The notes: generated from the sequence alone by a model not told the origin. Shown: positions 1-7,576, counted from the stretch's first letter. The stretch is DNA of 13,801 nt from Nitrospinaceae bacterium (GCA_029261675.1 JAJDBA010000098.1:1-13801), one strand, 5' to 3'. Numbers and translations are program-made.

Positions 1-62
1 ATCTTTGAAATCAGGCCTGCGACAATAGCGATGGCAGCAATGACTATAATAATAGTTGTCAT
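1..62 (-). CDS. Partial leftward gene, N-terminus of a small or membrane-anchored protein
   Basis: An ATG at 62-60 on the minus strand opens a reading frame that runs off the left edge after 20 codons. The visible peptide begins MTTIIIVIAAIAIVAGLISK, a single hydrophobic stretch of about 17 residues ending in Lys, as expected for an N-terminal membrane anchor or signal anchor. I see no strong ribosome binding site; upstream there is only a weak GATACGGAT. The gene would be divergent from glyS. The family cannot be named from 20 residues, and the frame could be fortuitous, although the uniformly hydrophobic composition argues for a real start. Confidence 0.5.
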   Translation of the reverse strand, partial: MTTIIIVIAAIAIVAGLISK

Positions 63-135
63 TTAAATATCCGTATCATAGTTCAAGCAAGGGAAATCCC
101 GGACAGGGCTAAACATGGAATAAGACAGAGAATAT

Positions 136-148
136 ATCATATTATGAT
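136..148. promoter_or_regulatory. Small palindrome in the divergent region upstream of glyS
   Basis: ATCATA-T-TATGAT forms 6-bp arms around one central base. It lies between the leftward gene and the glyS promoter, where an operator could sit. The sequence is AT-rich and short, so it may be chance. Apart from the glyS promoter, nothing else is evident in 63-275. Confidence 0.2.
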
Positions 149-184
149 TCCTGCTATTTGTGTTTCGTAGCAAAATTCTGAAGG

Positions 185-212
185 TTGACTTTAAAAATTT
201 TTGCTCGATAAT
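185..212 (+). promoter_or_regulatory. Sigma70-type promoter for glyS
   Basis: TTGACT (185-190) and GATAAT (207-212) each match the -35/-10 consensus at 5 of 6 positions, with a 16-base spacer. Transcription would start near 219. This rules out the in-frame TTG at 201, which lies inside the promoter, and supports ATG 276 as the glyS start. Confidence 0.6.
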
Positions 213-275
213 ACTCATTTTTGCCCTTATCTCATTTGTTTTCAGGAAATTCTGGTTTACAAGATACCTATCAAT

Positions 276-2348
276 ATGGCTGAATTATTTTTAGAAATTG
301 GTTCCGAAGAGCTTCCATCCGGGTATGTTCAACCCGCCTTGGACTATATGAATAATGAACTATCCTCTTTTTTCTCCAAGAACCGGATTGAAGCAGAGAT
401 CCCCAAAACTATGGGCACTCCAAGACGACTGATAGTCTCGGTAAAAGGAGTGATGACCATGCAGAAAGATTCTGTGGATGAATTTCTTGGACCGGGAATT
501 TCAGTCGCCTATGATGATCAAGGCCAACCCACCAAAGCTGCAACAGGTTTTGCCCGTGGCAAGGGAATTGATGTTTCTGAGCTGACTCGCAAACAAACCC
601 CTAAAGGAGAAGTGATTTGTGCCCGGGTTGAAAATAAAGGTCGAGCCACTGCATCCTTATTAAATGATTATCTGCCTCAATTAATCAATGAAATCCCATT
701 TCCAAAAAAAATGCGCTGGCAAAATAAGTCCCATCCCTTTGCCCGGCCCTTACATTGGATTACCGCATTGTTTGAAGGGGAGGCTCTGCAGTTTGAGTTC
801 GATGGAATTGCCAATGGTGCTATTTCACAGGGACATCGTTTTCTGAACCCCGAAAAATTTCAAGTCAAAGACCTTGAATCATATTTGTCAGAATGTGAAA
901 AACATTTTCTAGTCGTTGATCCCGATATCAGAAAAAAAACCATTTTGACACAGGTTCAACAGTTAGCAGAAAAAGCCGGAGGTCATATTAAAGAAGACGA
1001 GGAATTACTGAATCTTGTAAATTTTCTTATTGAATTTCCGGTATCGATTAAGGGAAATTTTGATTCCAGTTTTTTAGAATTGCCGCAAGAGTTACTGGTG
1101 ATAACAATGAAATACCACCAGAAATACTTTCCCGTCTGGGATAAGGAGGAGAAGCTTCTTCCCTGTTTTATTACTGTCAGCAATATGCCGGCATCGGAAG
1201 GAAATGAAATACAAAAAGGCAACGAGCGTGTTTTGCGTGCACGACTGGAAGATGCTCGCTTTTTTTACGATGAAGACCGGAAGAAAAAACTCGAAGACTT
1301 TATTGCACCTTTAAAAGGCGTCGTGTTCCAGAAAAAACTAGGAACGGTTTTTGAAAAAGTAAGTCGAGTCACCGATCTCGCTGGAATACTTGCGAGTGAA
1401 GTATGTCCACAAAAAGAAACTCAAGCGAGAAGAGCCGCCGAATTATGTAAAGCCGACTTGGTCAGCCAGATGGTCTTTGAGTTTCCTGAATTGCAGGGAA
1501 TCATGGGCGGCTATTATGCTTCTCACTCAGGAGAAGATGCTGAAGTTGCCCAAGCGATTAAAGAACATTATCGTCCCACCTTCGCGGGGGATGATTTGCC
1601 CTCTTGTGATTCAGGGGCCAGCGTTGCCATAGCGGATAAGCTAGATACCATCATCGGTTGTATAGCAGTAGGGCTAATTCCATCCGGTTCTGAGGACCCT
1701 TATGGGCTAAGGAGGCATGCACTGGGTATTCTGCAAATCGTGCTGGATCGAGGATGGCAGCTTTCTTTTCAAAACCTCGTGGAGAATGGTCTCAATCTAA
1801 TTGAGAGTAAAGCGAAGCTGGGCAAAGATGAAATTAAAAAGCACGTAGAGGACTTATTTTCTCAGAGATACAAAACTTTATTGAATGGAGAAGGTTTCCC
1901 CTACGATGCGATTGATTGTGTTTTGTCAACTGGGATGGACTCTATTGTTGATGTGAAAGCAAAAGTGGCGGCTTTTTCCGATTTAAAAAAACAGCCTTAT
2001 TTTGAGCCTCTTGCTATTGCTTTTCGACGGGTTGCCAGCATTTTAGATAAAAAGGTAGATGGAGAAATCGATCCCGGATTGTTGAACGAGCCAGCAGAAA
2101 AACAACTGTATGCAGCCTTTTTAAAAGTGCGTGATCCGGTTCTGAATCATATTAAGAATAAAGAGTTTTCCAGCGCATTGGAAAAAATGGGGGAGATTAA
2201 ACCCGCGGTGGATGATTTTTTTGACAATGTGATGGTGATGGTAGAAGACCCTGCCCTACGCGAAAACCGCCTTTGTCTGCTACGCGATATTTCCGGCCTA
2301 TTTTCGGACCTTGCTGACTTTTCAAAAATCGTATTGAAGAAAGTTTGA
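276..2348 (+). CDS. glyS: Glycine--tRNA ligase beta subunit
   Basis: This is the large subunit of the bacterial alpha2beta2 glycyl-tRNA synthetase, which charges tRNA-Gly in the cytoplasm. The alpha subunit (glyQ) carries the aminoacylation core, while beta supplies tRNA binding. Family signatures are clear: MAELFLEIGSEELPS at the N-terminus, KKMRW and ARPLHWI near residues 145-165, MKYHQKYFPV mid-protein, the HD-like-domain block ELQGIMGGYYA followed by HYRP, IADKLDTIIG (452-461) and SEDPYGLRRHALG (472-484). A C-terminal DALR-type anticodon-binding region covers roughly 575-680. From ATG 276 the protein is 690 aa, the usual family length. A longer TTG start at 201 would add 25 non-homologous residues and overlap the promoter. 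No strong Shine-Dalgarno is visible. Unusually, glyQ is not directly upstream. The next gene, ppdK, follows after 82 bases. Confidence 0.97.
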   Translation: MAELFLEIGSEELPSGYVQPALDYMNNELSSFFSKNRIEAEIPKTMGTPRRLIVSVKGVMTMQKDSVDEFLGPGISVAYDDQGQPTKAATGFARGKGIDVSELTRKQTPKGEVICARVENKGRATASLLNDYLPQLINEIPFPKKMRWQNKSHPFARPLHWITALFEGEALQFEFDGIANGAISQGHRFLNPEKFQVKDLESYLSECEKHFLVVDPDIRKKTILTQVQQLAEKAGGHIKEDEELLNLVNFLIEFPVSIKGNFDSSFLELPQELLVITMKYHQKYFPVWDKEEKLLPCFITVSNMPASEGNEIQKGNERVLRARLEDARFFYDEDRKKKLEDFIAPLKGVVFQKKLGTVFEKVSRVTDLAGILASEVCPQKETQARRAAELCKADLVSQMVFEFPELQGIMGGYYASHSGEDAEVAQAIKEHYRPTFAGDDLPSCDSGASVAIADKLDTIIGCIAVGLIPSGSEDPYGLRRHALGILQIVLDRGWQLSFQNLVENGLNLIESKAKLGKDEIKKHVEDLFSQRYKTLLNGEGFPYDAIDCVLSTGMDSIVDVKAKVAAFSDLKKQPYFEPLAIAFRRVASILDKKVDGEIDPGLLNEPAEKQLYAAFLKVRDPVLNHIKNKEFSSALEKMGEIKPAVDDFFDNVMVMVEDPALRENRLCLLRDISGLFSDLADFSKIVLKKV

Positions 2349-2351
2349 AAT

Positions 2352-2380
2352 TTGTAGGTACTATTAAACTCTGATAAAAT
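2352..2380 (+). promoter_or_regulatory. Possible weak promoter for ppdK
   Basis: TAAAAT (2375-2380) matches 5 of 6 -10 positions and lies 17 bases after TTGTAG (2352-2357), which matches only half of the -35 consensus. Initiation would be near 2387, giving a leader of about 45 bases. ppdK may instead be read through from glyS. Confidence 0.3.
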
Positions 2381-2406
2381 TTCCCCCTTTTTAACCCTCT
2401 TTTACG

Positions 2407-2430
2407 AAGCGTCTATCGCTTATTTTTTTT
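2407..2430 (+). terminator. Short hairpin plus T-tract abutting the ppdK start codon
   Basis: AAGCG (2407-2411) pairs with CGCTT (2417-2421) around a 5-base loop, followed by A and a run of Ts with one interruption up to the ATG at 2431. The layout is that of a weak intrinsic terminator for glyS, or an attenuator in the ppdK leader. The 5-bp stem is marginal. The T-tract occupies the place where a ribosome binding site would normally be. Confidence 0.3.
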
Positions 2431-5061
2431 ATGCCCAAAAAATTTGTATATGCTTTTGCCGGCAAAAAAACCCACGGCAAAGCCGAAATGAAAAATATCC
2501 TGGGAGGTAAAGGCGCCAACCTTGCTGAAATGGCTTTACTAGGCATTGAAGTTCCCCCTGGATTCACTATCTCTACCGAAGCTTGTGTTTATTTTTTTAA
2601 AAATAATAAAAAATTTCCACCAAAGCTATGGGACGAAGTTTTAGAGCAGCTTAAATCACTTGAAAAAACAATTGGAAAAAAATTTGGTGGCTCTGACAAT
2701 CCTCTGCTCGTTTCTGTTCGCTCGGGAGCAAGGGTTTCAATGCCTGGCATGATGGATACGGTGTTGAATCTGGGTCTGAACGAAAACAGTTTGCGCGGCC
2801 TTGCAAAGAAAACACAGAACGAGTGGTTCGCTCTTGACACATATCGCCGATTTATTTCCATGTTTAGCAATGTGGTATTAAATATTGACGGTGCCCGATT
2901 CGAATCCATTCTGGAAAAAGAAAAGCAAAGACGTGGGATCAAGGTTGACACGGACTTTTCAATTAAAGACTTAAAATCCATTATCAAAAAATTTAAAGCT
3001 ATTGTCGTTCGTGAAACGAATAAAAAATTCCCTGATGACCCAATGAAGCAGTTGCGAATGGCGGTCGAAGGAGTTTTCAACTCCTGGAACACAGAGCGAG
3101 CGATTATTTATAGAAAGATGCATGGATATTCCCACGATTGGGGAACGGCGGTTACGGTGCAGTCAATGGTTTTCGGAAATATGGGAACGACCTCAGCAAC
3201 AGGTGTTGCTTTTACCCGCAACCCAGCTACCGGAGAAAAGAAATTCTTTGGCGAATACATGATCAATGCGCAAGGTGAAGATGTGGTTGCGGGAATTCGC
3301 ACCCCTAATTCCATTGATCAACTTCAAATCGATATGCCAGAAGTTTATCAGGCACTTGTAAACGTCTATCAAAAGCTGGAAAAGCATTATAAGGATATGC
3401 AGGACATAGAGTTCACTATTGAAGACAACAAATTATATTTATTACAGACTCGATCTGGAAAACGGACTGCGGAATCGGCTCTCAAAGTGGCTGTTGATAT
3501 GGTTGAGGAGGGTTTGATAAACAAACGCGAAGCTTTAATGAGAGTTCCCGCGGGTCAGCTAGATCAAATTTTCCACCCCATGTTAGATCCAAAGGTAAAA
3601 ACCAAGACCTTGGCTAAGGGTTTGGGAGCATCACCGGGTGCGGCGACAGGGAAAATTGTATTTAGCTCGGAAAGGGCAGAGGAACTGACAAGGGAAAAGG
3701 AGAAGGTCATCCTAGTTAGAATGGAAACCTCTCCCGAAGATATTCAAGGTATGAATGTGGCCCAGGGTATTATCACTGCGAAAGGCGGAATGACCTCTCA
3801 CGCAGCAGTGGTCGCCAGGGCAATGGGGAAACCCTGCGTTTCAGGGGTTGAAGAGTTAACCGTCAATACCCGCAGGAAAACCTGTTCACTGGCTGGGACT
3901 CTACTGAAAGAATTGACTCCAATAACTCTGGATGGCACTACCGGGCAAGTAATAGAAGGCTTGGTTCCGTTGATTCAATCGAAATTAACCCATTCCTTTA
4001 CGCGGATGGTGTCTTGGGCGGAAGAAGTTCGTTCGTTACAAGTTCGGGCTAATGCAGACACCCCGCATGATGCATTGATGGCAAGGGATTTTGGAGCGCA
4101 AGGTATAGGACTTTGTAGAACCGAGCATATGTTTTTCGATGAGGAACGCATTTTTCAAGTTCGCAAAATGATCCTTGCTGATAATGATAAGATTCGGAAC
4201 GAAGCCTTGAAAAAACTTCTTCCTATCCAACGAAAAGATTTCCTCGGGATTTTTAAAGCGATGGAAGGGCTTCCCGTAACGGTTCGCTTGCTCGACCCCC
4301 CTCTTCATGAGTTTTTGCCTCATTCTGCTCAGGAGATTAAAATTTTGGCACGGGAAATGAAAATTTCCAGTGGTGTTTTGAGAGAAAAGATCGAAGGTTT
4401 GAGCGAGATGAATCCCATGTTGGGTCATCGAGGATGTCGCCTCGGCATCACCTTTCCTGAAATATATAAAATGCAGGTCCGTGCCATTTTAGAGGCAGGA
4501 TGCAGGCTGATTAAAAAAGGAATCAAAGTTTATCCCGAAATCATGGTGCCTTTGGTAGCGCATGTTAATGAATTTAAAATTGTCCGTGAATTCATTCTGG
4601 AAGTCGCTGCGGAAGTACTAAAGAAGGAAGGGGTAGACTTAAAATTTAAAATTGGCACCATGATAGAGCTCCCACGAGCTGCTCTGACTGCAGATGAAAT
4701 TGCCCGTGAGGCGGATTTCTTTTCATTTGGCACGAACGACCTTACGCAGACTGGATTTGGGCTAAGTCGCGATGACTCAGGGGGTTTTCTCAGGCAATAT
4801 GTTGATCAGGGACTGCTAAACCATGACCCGTTTGTATCGCTTGATCAGGAGGGGCTGGGGCAACTTATTCAAATAGCCGTCGAAAAAGCCCGTAAAGTTA
4901 AACCCCATTTTCATATGGGCGTGTGTGGAGAACATGGGGGAGACCCTGCATCCATTGGTTTTTTTAACCGTTTGGGGTTGGACTATGTGAGTTGTTCTCC
5001 CTACCGGGTACCCACAGCTATTCTCGCTACGGCCCAGGCTGTTATAAATAAAAACTCTTGA
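2431..5061 (+). CDS. ppdK: Pyruvate, phosphate dikinase
   Basis: The enzyme interconverts pyruvate + ATP + Pi and PEP + AMP + PPi in the cytoplasm, linking glycolysis and gluconeogenesis. The 876-aa length is typical. The N-terminal nucleotide-binding domain spans about residues 1-345, with GGKGANLAEM near 26-35 and SVRSGARVSMPGMMDT near 91-106; it ends around LLQTRSGKRTAESAL. The swivelling phosphohistidine domain has GGMTSHAAVVARAMG with the phosphorylated His at 457 (His455 in the Clostridium symbiosum enzyme). The C-terminal PEP/pyruvate TIM barrel includes GIGLCRTEHMF and MGVCGEHGGDP, with catalytic Cys at 832 (Cys831 in C. symbiosum). The Thr two residues before the His, the site controlled by PDRP kinases in some organisms, is present (Thr455), but no PDRP gene lies here. 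ATG 2431 matches the family N-terminus but has no Shine-Dalgarno. The glyS-ppdK neighbourhood resembles Geobacter-like genomes. Confidence 0.97.
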   Translation: MPKKFVYAFAGKKTHGKAEMKNILGGKGANLAEMALLGIEVPPGFTISTEACVYFFKNNKKFPPKLWDEVLEQLKSLEKTIGKKFGGSDNPLLVSVRSGARVSMPGMMDTVLNLGLNENSLRGLAKKTQNEWFALDTYRRFISMFSNVVLNIDGARFESILEKEKQRRGIKVDTDFSIKDLKSIIKKFKAIVVRETNKKFPDDPMKQLRMAVEGVFNSWNTERAIIYRKMHGYSHDWGTAVTVQSMVFGNMGTTSATGVAFTRNPATGEKKFFGEYMINAQGEDVVAGIRTPNSIDQLQIDMPEVYQALVNVYQKLEKHYKDMQDIEFTIEDNKLYLLQTRSGKRTAESALKVAVDMVEEGLINKREALMRVPAGQLDQIFHPMLDPKVKTKTLAKGLGASPGAATGKIVFSSERAEELTREKEKVILVRMETSPEDIQGMNVAQGIITAKGGMTSHAAVVARAMGKPCVSGVEELTVNTRRKTCSLAGTLLKELTPITLDGTTGQVIEGLVPLIQSKLTHSFTRMVSWAEEVRSLQVRANADTPHDALMARDFGAQGIGLCRTEHMFFDEERIFQVRKMILADNDKIRNEALKKLLPIQRKDFLGIFKAMEGLPVTVRLLDPPLHEFLPHSAQEIKILAREMKISSGVLREKIEGLSEMNPMLGHRGCRLGITFPEIYKMQVRAILEAGCRLIKKGIKVYPEIMVPLVAHVNEFKIVREFILEVAAEVLKKEGVDLKFKIGTMIELPRAALTADEIAREADFFSFGTNDLTQTGFGLSRDDSGGFLRQYVDQGLLNHDPFVSLDQEGLGQLIQIAVEKARKVKPHFHMGVCGEHGGDPASIGFFNRLGLDYVSCSPYRVPTAILATAQAVINKNS

Positions 5062-5129
5062 TAAAATTTTTGTGGGCCAAAATATTTCTTCACAAGTATT
5101 TATATCTGGATAAAAAAACCTGAAAAAGG

Positions 5130-5158
5130 TTGACATCATTTTTGTGGATAATCATAAT
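5130..5158 (+). promoter_or_regulatory. Sigma70-type promoter of the epimerase/decarboxylase operon
   Basis: A perfect TTGACA (5130-5135) is followed after exactly 17 bases by CATAAT (5153-5158). Transcription should start near 5165, giving a leader of about 55 bases. A small hairpin, AACCT (5117-5121) with AGGTT (5127-5131), overlaps the -35 element and might mark an operator or the end of the ppdK transcript. Confidence 0.7.
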
Positions 5159-5210
5159 AAAAAATTCTGTGTGACAATCTTAAATTATAAAGATAAATCC
5201 ATTAGGATTT

Positions 5211-5215
5211 GGAGG
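5211..5215 (+). promoter_or_regulatory. Strong Shine-Dalgarno fixing the epimerase start
   Basis: GGAGG lies 5 bases before ATG 5221. This selects 5221 over the in-frame TTG at 5209, whose third base is the first base of the GGAGG. Confidence 0.8.
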
Positions 5216-5220
5216 AACAA

Positions 5221-6159
5221 ATGAATATTGCACTCACCGGAATTACTGGAATGGTGGGGTCCCATTTTATAAAAAAGCTTTTGGAAGATAATTCAGAAAG
5301 CGCAACTTATAACGTCAAAGCCTTGATCCGCGAAGCCAGCGTTGTTGAGCATTTAAAAACTTTCGAAGATATTGATTACATCATTGGCGGCCTGGAAGAT
5401 AAAGAGTCGCTTGCGAAACTGGTGCAAGACGCAGAAGTCTTGGTGCATCTTGCCCATTTTCCCGGCCCGGTTCAAACCGTGGAAGAACTGGTGAAGGTTA
5501 ATATCGATGGTTCTTTTGATTTACTGGAAGAAGCGCGTAAGGCCAAAGTAAAACAGGTTATTTTTATGAGTGCCTGTACGGTTTTTGGAGAAGTATTGCC
5601 TACCGTAAATAAAGATAACCCAATGGACGAGAATCATCCAGTTCGGCCTGGCAACCTGTACGGTTCCATAAAAAACTCGATTGAAGGATTCTGTTTCCAG
5701 TTTCAAAAAAGTCGCGCATTCGATATCACCATTTTGCGACCTGTCACCATTTATGGTGTGCGACCACAGTTGGATAAGTCGGAATGGTTTCAGACCATTG
5801 ACTATCTAGCCACCAACTACAATGTCGACCTGAAAGGCAGTACCAAATACGTTTCAGTCGACTCTGTGGTGCAAGGCATCCAATGTACGCTCGGCAATGC
5901 TGACGCGGCGGGGAAGATTTATCATCTGGTAGATGGTCATATACATAACCTGACATTAGGAAAGATGATTGCCGACACCATTGATTCCTTCGGCGAATGT
6001 GAAGGTGTCCCTGGCGATGATGGAGTTCCCATGTCCAATCAAGCCGCAAAGGATATTGGTGTAGAGTTTCGCGGTGAAGAATCCATCGTCGAATATATCA
6101 AGCTCATCCATAAATTGCAGGCTGAATATGGTGGTGAACGTAATATCCAAAATTGGTAA
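5221..6159 (+). CDS. NAD(P)-dependent epimerase/dehydratase, extended SDR family
   Basis: This 312-aa protein belongs to the extended short-chain dehydrogenase/reductase family, whose members epimerise, dehydrate or reduce nucleotide-sugar and related substrates. The Rossmann dinucleotide motif is at the extreme N-terminus (Gly7-x-x-Gly10-x-x-Gly13). The catalytic YxxxK is Tyr147-Gly-Ser-Ile-Lys151. MSACTVFGE earlier in the chain sits where the catalytic Ser/Thr strand is expected, and LRPVTIYG follows the active site as in UDP-galactose 4-epimerase relatives. It has no signal peptide or membrane segment and should be cytosolic. It is the first gene of a three-gene operon with the split decarboxylase subunits downstream. 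Either the true substrate is a nucleotide sugar, or the enzyme acts as a reductase on the decarboxylase product; the sequence does not decide. The family is secure and the substrate is unknown. Confidence 0.9.
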   Translation: MNIALTGITGMVGSHFIKKLLEDNSESATYNVKALIREASVVEHLKTFEDIDYIIGGLEDKESLAKLVQDAEVLVHLAHFPGPVQTVEELVKVNIDGSFDLLEEARKAKVKQVIFMSACTVFGEVLPTVNKDNPMDENHPVRPGNLYGSIKNSIEGFCFQFQKSRAFDITILRPVTIYGVRPQLDKSEWFQTIDYLATNYNVDLKGSTKYVSVDSVVQGIQCTLGNADAAGKIYHLVDGHIHNLTLGKMIADTIDSFGECEGVPGDDGVPMSNQAAKDIGVEFRGEESIVEYIKLIHKLQAEYGGERNIQNW

Positions 6160-6169
6160 AGGTTTAAAT

Positions 6170-6679
6170 GTGACTGCTTTAACATCGCAATCTTTTATTG
6201 AACGCTTGATTCAAGAAGATTATAAATTTTTTACGGGTGTGCCTTGCTCTTTATTGTCTGGTTTGATTTATGAACTGGAAGATCAGAAAGGGGAAGCTCG
6301 CTACGTTCCGTCTGTTCGCGAAGATGCTGCGGTGGGTTTGTGCGTTGGTGCCTATCTGGCAGGATCGATGCCCGTTCTTCTTATGCAGAACTCCGGTTTG
6401 GGTTACTGCCTCAATGCCTTCACCTCCCTGAACTTGATTTACAAGATACCCGCACTGGTCATTATGAGTTGGCGCGGCAAAGCGGGTAAAGATGCTCCCG
6501 AGCACATCATCATGGGGGATATCGATCAGGCGCTTCTCAAGACTGCGGGCATGGAATATTCAATCCTCAGCGAAGAAAATTGTGATGAAGTGCTGAAAAA
6601 AGCAAAACAAAAAATTTGCGATGAAAAGTTACCCTATACGTTGATTATTGAAAAGGGATTATTTGATGAAAGGCACTGA
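6170..6679 (+). CDS. Thiamine-diphosphate decarboxylase, alpha half (phosphonopyruvate/sulfopyruvate decarboxylase family)
   Basis: This is the pyrimidine-side half of a split TPP decarboxylase resembling ComD or the N-terminal half of phosphonopyruvate decarboxylase. Visible family blocks are FFTGVPCSLLSGL (20-32), the cofactor-activating Glu in VREDAAVG (Glu51), MQNSGLGYCLNAFTSL and SWRGKAGKDAPEH. The MQNSGLG and WRG blocks resemble phosphonopyruvate decarboxylases more than the methanogen sulfopyruvate enzyme, but the two-polypeptide arrangement is that of ComD/ComE. I chose GTG 6170 (169 aa) because AAAGG lies 7 bases upstream, it sits 10 bases after the epimerase stop, and it gives the family's normal N-terminus. 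ATG 6128 (183 aa, overlapping the epimerase) is the alternative. The 3' end overlaps the beta subunit by 14 bases, implying translational coupling and a matched alpha-beta complex. Decarboxylation of a 3-phosphono- or 3-sulfo-pyruvate-like acid to its aldehyde is the inferred reaction. Confidence 0.85.
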   Translation: MTALTSQSFIERLIQEDYKFFTGVPCSLLSGLIYELEDQKGEARYVPSVREDAAVGLCVGAYLAGSMPVLLMQNSGLGYCLNAFTSLNLIYKIPALVIMSWRGKAGKDAPEHIIMGDIDQALLKTAGMEYSILSEENCDEVLKKAKQKICDEKLPYTLIIEKGLFDERH

Positions 6680-7223
6680 AGCATTTCAGGAATTGATTCC
6701 TCTAATTAACGACGAGCCAGTAGTACATGCTAACGGTTTCATTTGCCGTGAATCGTTTGCCCTTAAAGATCGTGAAGCTAATTTTTACATGATCGGTTCG
6801 ATGGGATTGGCCTCATCCATTGGCTTAGGGGTTGCCTTATGCAAACCTGACAAAAAGGTAATCATCATTGATGGTGATGGAAACGTGTTGATGGCAATGG
6901 GGACTCTGGCCATGATTGCCGCAGAAGCACCCAAAAACCTGATTCATGTTGTTATCGATAATGAAGTGTATGAATCAACAGGAAGTCAGCGATCCATCTC
7001 AAGTAAAGTGAGGCTCGATGAAGTTGCGAAAAGCACGGGCTATAAAAATATTTTAAGAGTAGAAAAAAAGGAAAAAATTAAAGCAGCGTTTTTAAAGCTG
7101 AAAGATTCTGAAGGCCCGAATTTTCTACTGATCAAAGTCGAACCCGGATTCGATCCCGCTACCGGACGTGTAACTCACACCCCCGAAGAAATCACCGATC
7201 GTTTTATGCGGTCCATCGGTTAA
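6666..7223 (+). CDS. Thiamine-diphosphate decarboxylase, beta half (phosphonopyruvate/sulfopyruvate decarboxylase family)
   Basis: This is the diphosphate-binding half of the split TPP enzyme, like ComE or the C-terminal half of phosphonopyruvate decarboxylase. It contains the GDG-N thiamine-diphosphate/Mg2+ motif as Asp69-Gly-Asp-Gly-Asn73. Before it comes FYMIGSMGLASSIGLGVAL, and after it APKNLIHVVIDN and YESTGSQ, all characteristic of this branch of the TPP superfamily. The C-terminal block GRVTHTPEEITDRFM is also a family trait. ATG 6666 (185 aa) has AAGGGA 7 bases upstream and overlaps the last 14 bases of the alpha gene; an upstream TTG (6648) would be inferior. It forms one active enzyme with alpha, with active sites at the subunit interface. 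The operon ends here, 18 bases before the terminator hairpin region. No PEP mutase, aminotransferase or sulfolactate dehydrogenase is nearby, so the physiological substrate remains open. Confidence 0.87.
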   Translation: MKGTEAFQELIPLINDEPVVHANGFICRESFALKDREANFYMIGSMGLASSIGLGVALCKPDKKVIIIDGDGNVLMAMGTLAMIAAEAPKNLIHVVIDNEVYESTGSQRSISSKVRLDEVAKSTGYKNILRVEKKEKIKAAFLKLKDSEGPNFLLIKVEPGFDPATGRVTHTPEEITDRFMRSIG

Positions 7224-7241
7224 TCGTTCCCAATTAATGAT

Positions 7242-7275
7242 AAAAAAAAACCGCTACCCCAAAGGGTAACGGTTT
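7242..7275. terminator. Bidirectional rho-independent terminator between convergent operons
   Basis: AAACCGCTACCC (7248-7259) pairs with GGGTAACGGTTT (7264-7275) with a single mismatch, around the 4-base loop CAAA. On the minus strand the stem is followed by an uninterrupted run of nine Us (plus-strand A 7242-7250), a textbook terminator for the FlaG-like unit. On the plus strand the tail is TTTAAATT only, so it ends the decarboxylase operon less efficiently. Confidence 0.85.
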
Positions 7276-7312
7276 AAATTAGTTTCGACTATCAGCCCTC
7301 CACGCCAGTGGG

Positions 7313-7576
7313 TTAGGCGAGGACGTCTACTTGGCCGCCAGATCCAGATTCAGAAGTTTGTGCGTTTGCCGAACCCGAGTTATCCTGAGTTACAACGCTT
7401 CCTTCTTCTCCACCCAAATCGCTGGACGCTTGTACAGGAGGAACAGCACTGGTCTGAGCTTCCTGAGATACCTGCGTTTCGTTTGATGAAGACTGTGTAG
7501 TGTCTGCTGTTTCTGTACTGGTTGCCGCAGTGGATCTTGGTGCTGCGACCGAGCTTCCTAAGCTTGAAACGTCCAT
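7313..7576 (-). CDS. Small Ser/Thr/Gln-rich protein, downstream of the FlaG-like gene
   Basis: An 87-aa protein of low complexity, dominated by Ser, Thr, Gln, Ala, Glu and Gly, with no Cys, no hydrophobic membrane segment and no signal peptide. It begins MDVSSLGSSVAA and ends GSGGQVDVLA. Short putative motility proteins (YjfB-like) also begin MDxSS and end in a Gly-x-(V/I)-Asp pattern, but the middle here is not alignable by eye, so this is only a resemblance. AAGGGGG about 10 bases upstream is a plausible ribosome binding site. It follows the FlaG-like gene by 57 bases with no separate promoter that I can see, and the transcript ends at the hairpin 7242-7275. A role in flagellar filament or export function is inferred from the FliA-type promoter of the unit. 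Codon usage and the good terminator support a real gene. Confidence 0.7.
   Translation of the reverse strand: MDVSSLGSSVAAPRSTAATSTETADTTQSSSNETQVSQEAQTSAVPPVQASSDLGGEEGSVVTQDNSGSANAQTSESGSGGQVDVLA

Noticed and set aside
201..275. N-terminal extension of glyS from TTG 201
   Set aside because: The extra 25 residues do not look like the family, the start lies within the promoter, and ATG 276 gives the standard MAELFLEIGSEELP N-terminus.
2589..3092. 167-codon open frame on the minus strand inside ppdK
   Set aside because: It lies entirely under the unmistakable ppdK gene, has no ribosome binding site or recognisable domain, and is a composition-driven shadow.
4036..4428. 130-codon open frame on the minus strand inside ppdK
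   Set aside because: Antisense shadow of the PEP-binding domain of ppdK, with no independent evidence.
2431..7223. Functional pathway linking ppdK (PEP supply) to phosphonate synthesis by the decarboxylase
   Set aside because: PEP mutase is missing here, ppdK is commonly beside glyS for unrelated reasons, and the decarboxylase operon has its own promoter. The link would be speculation.
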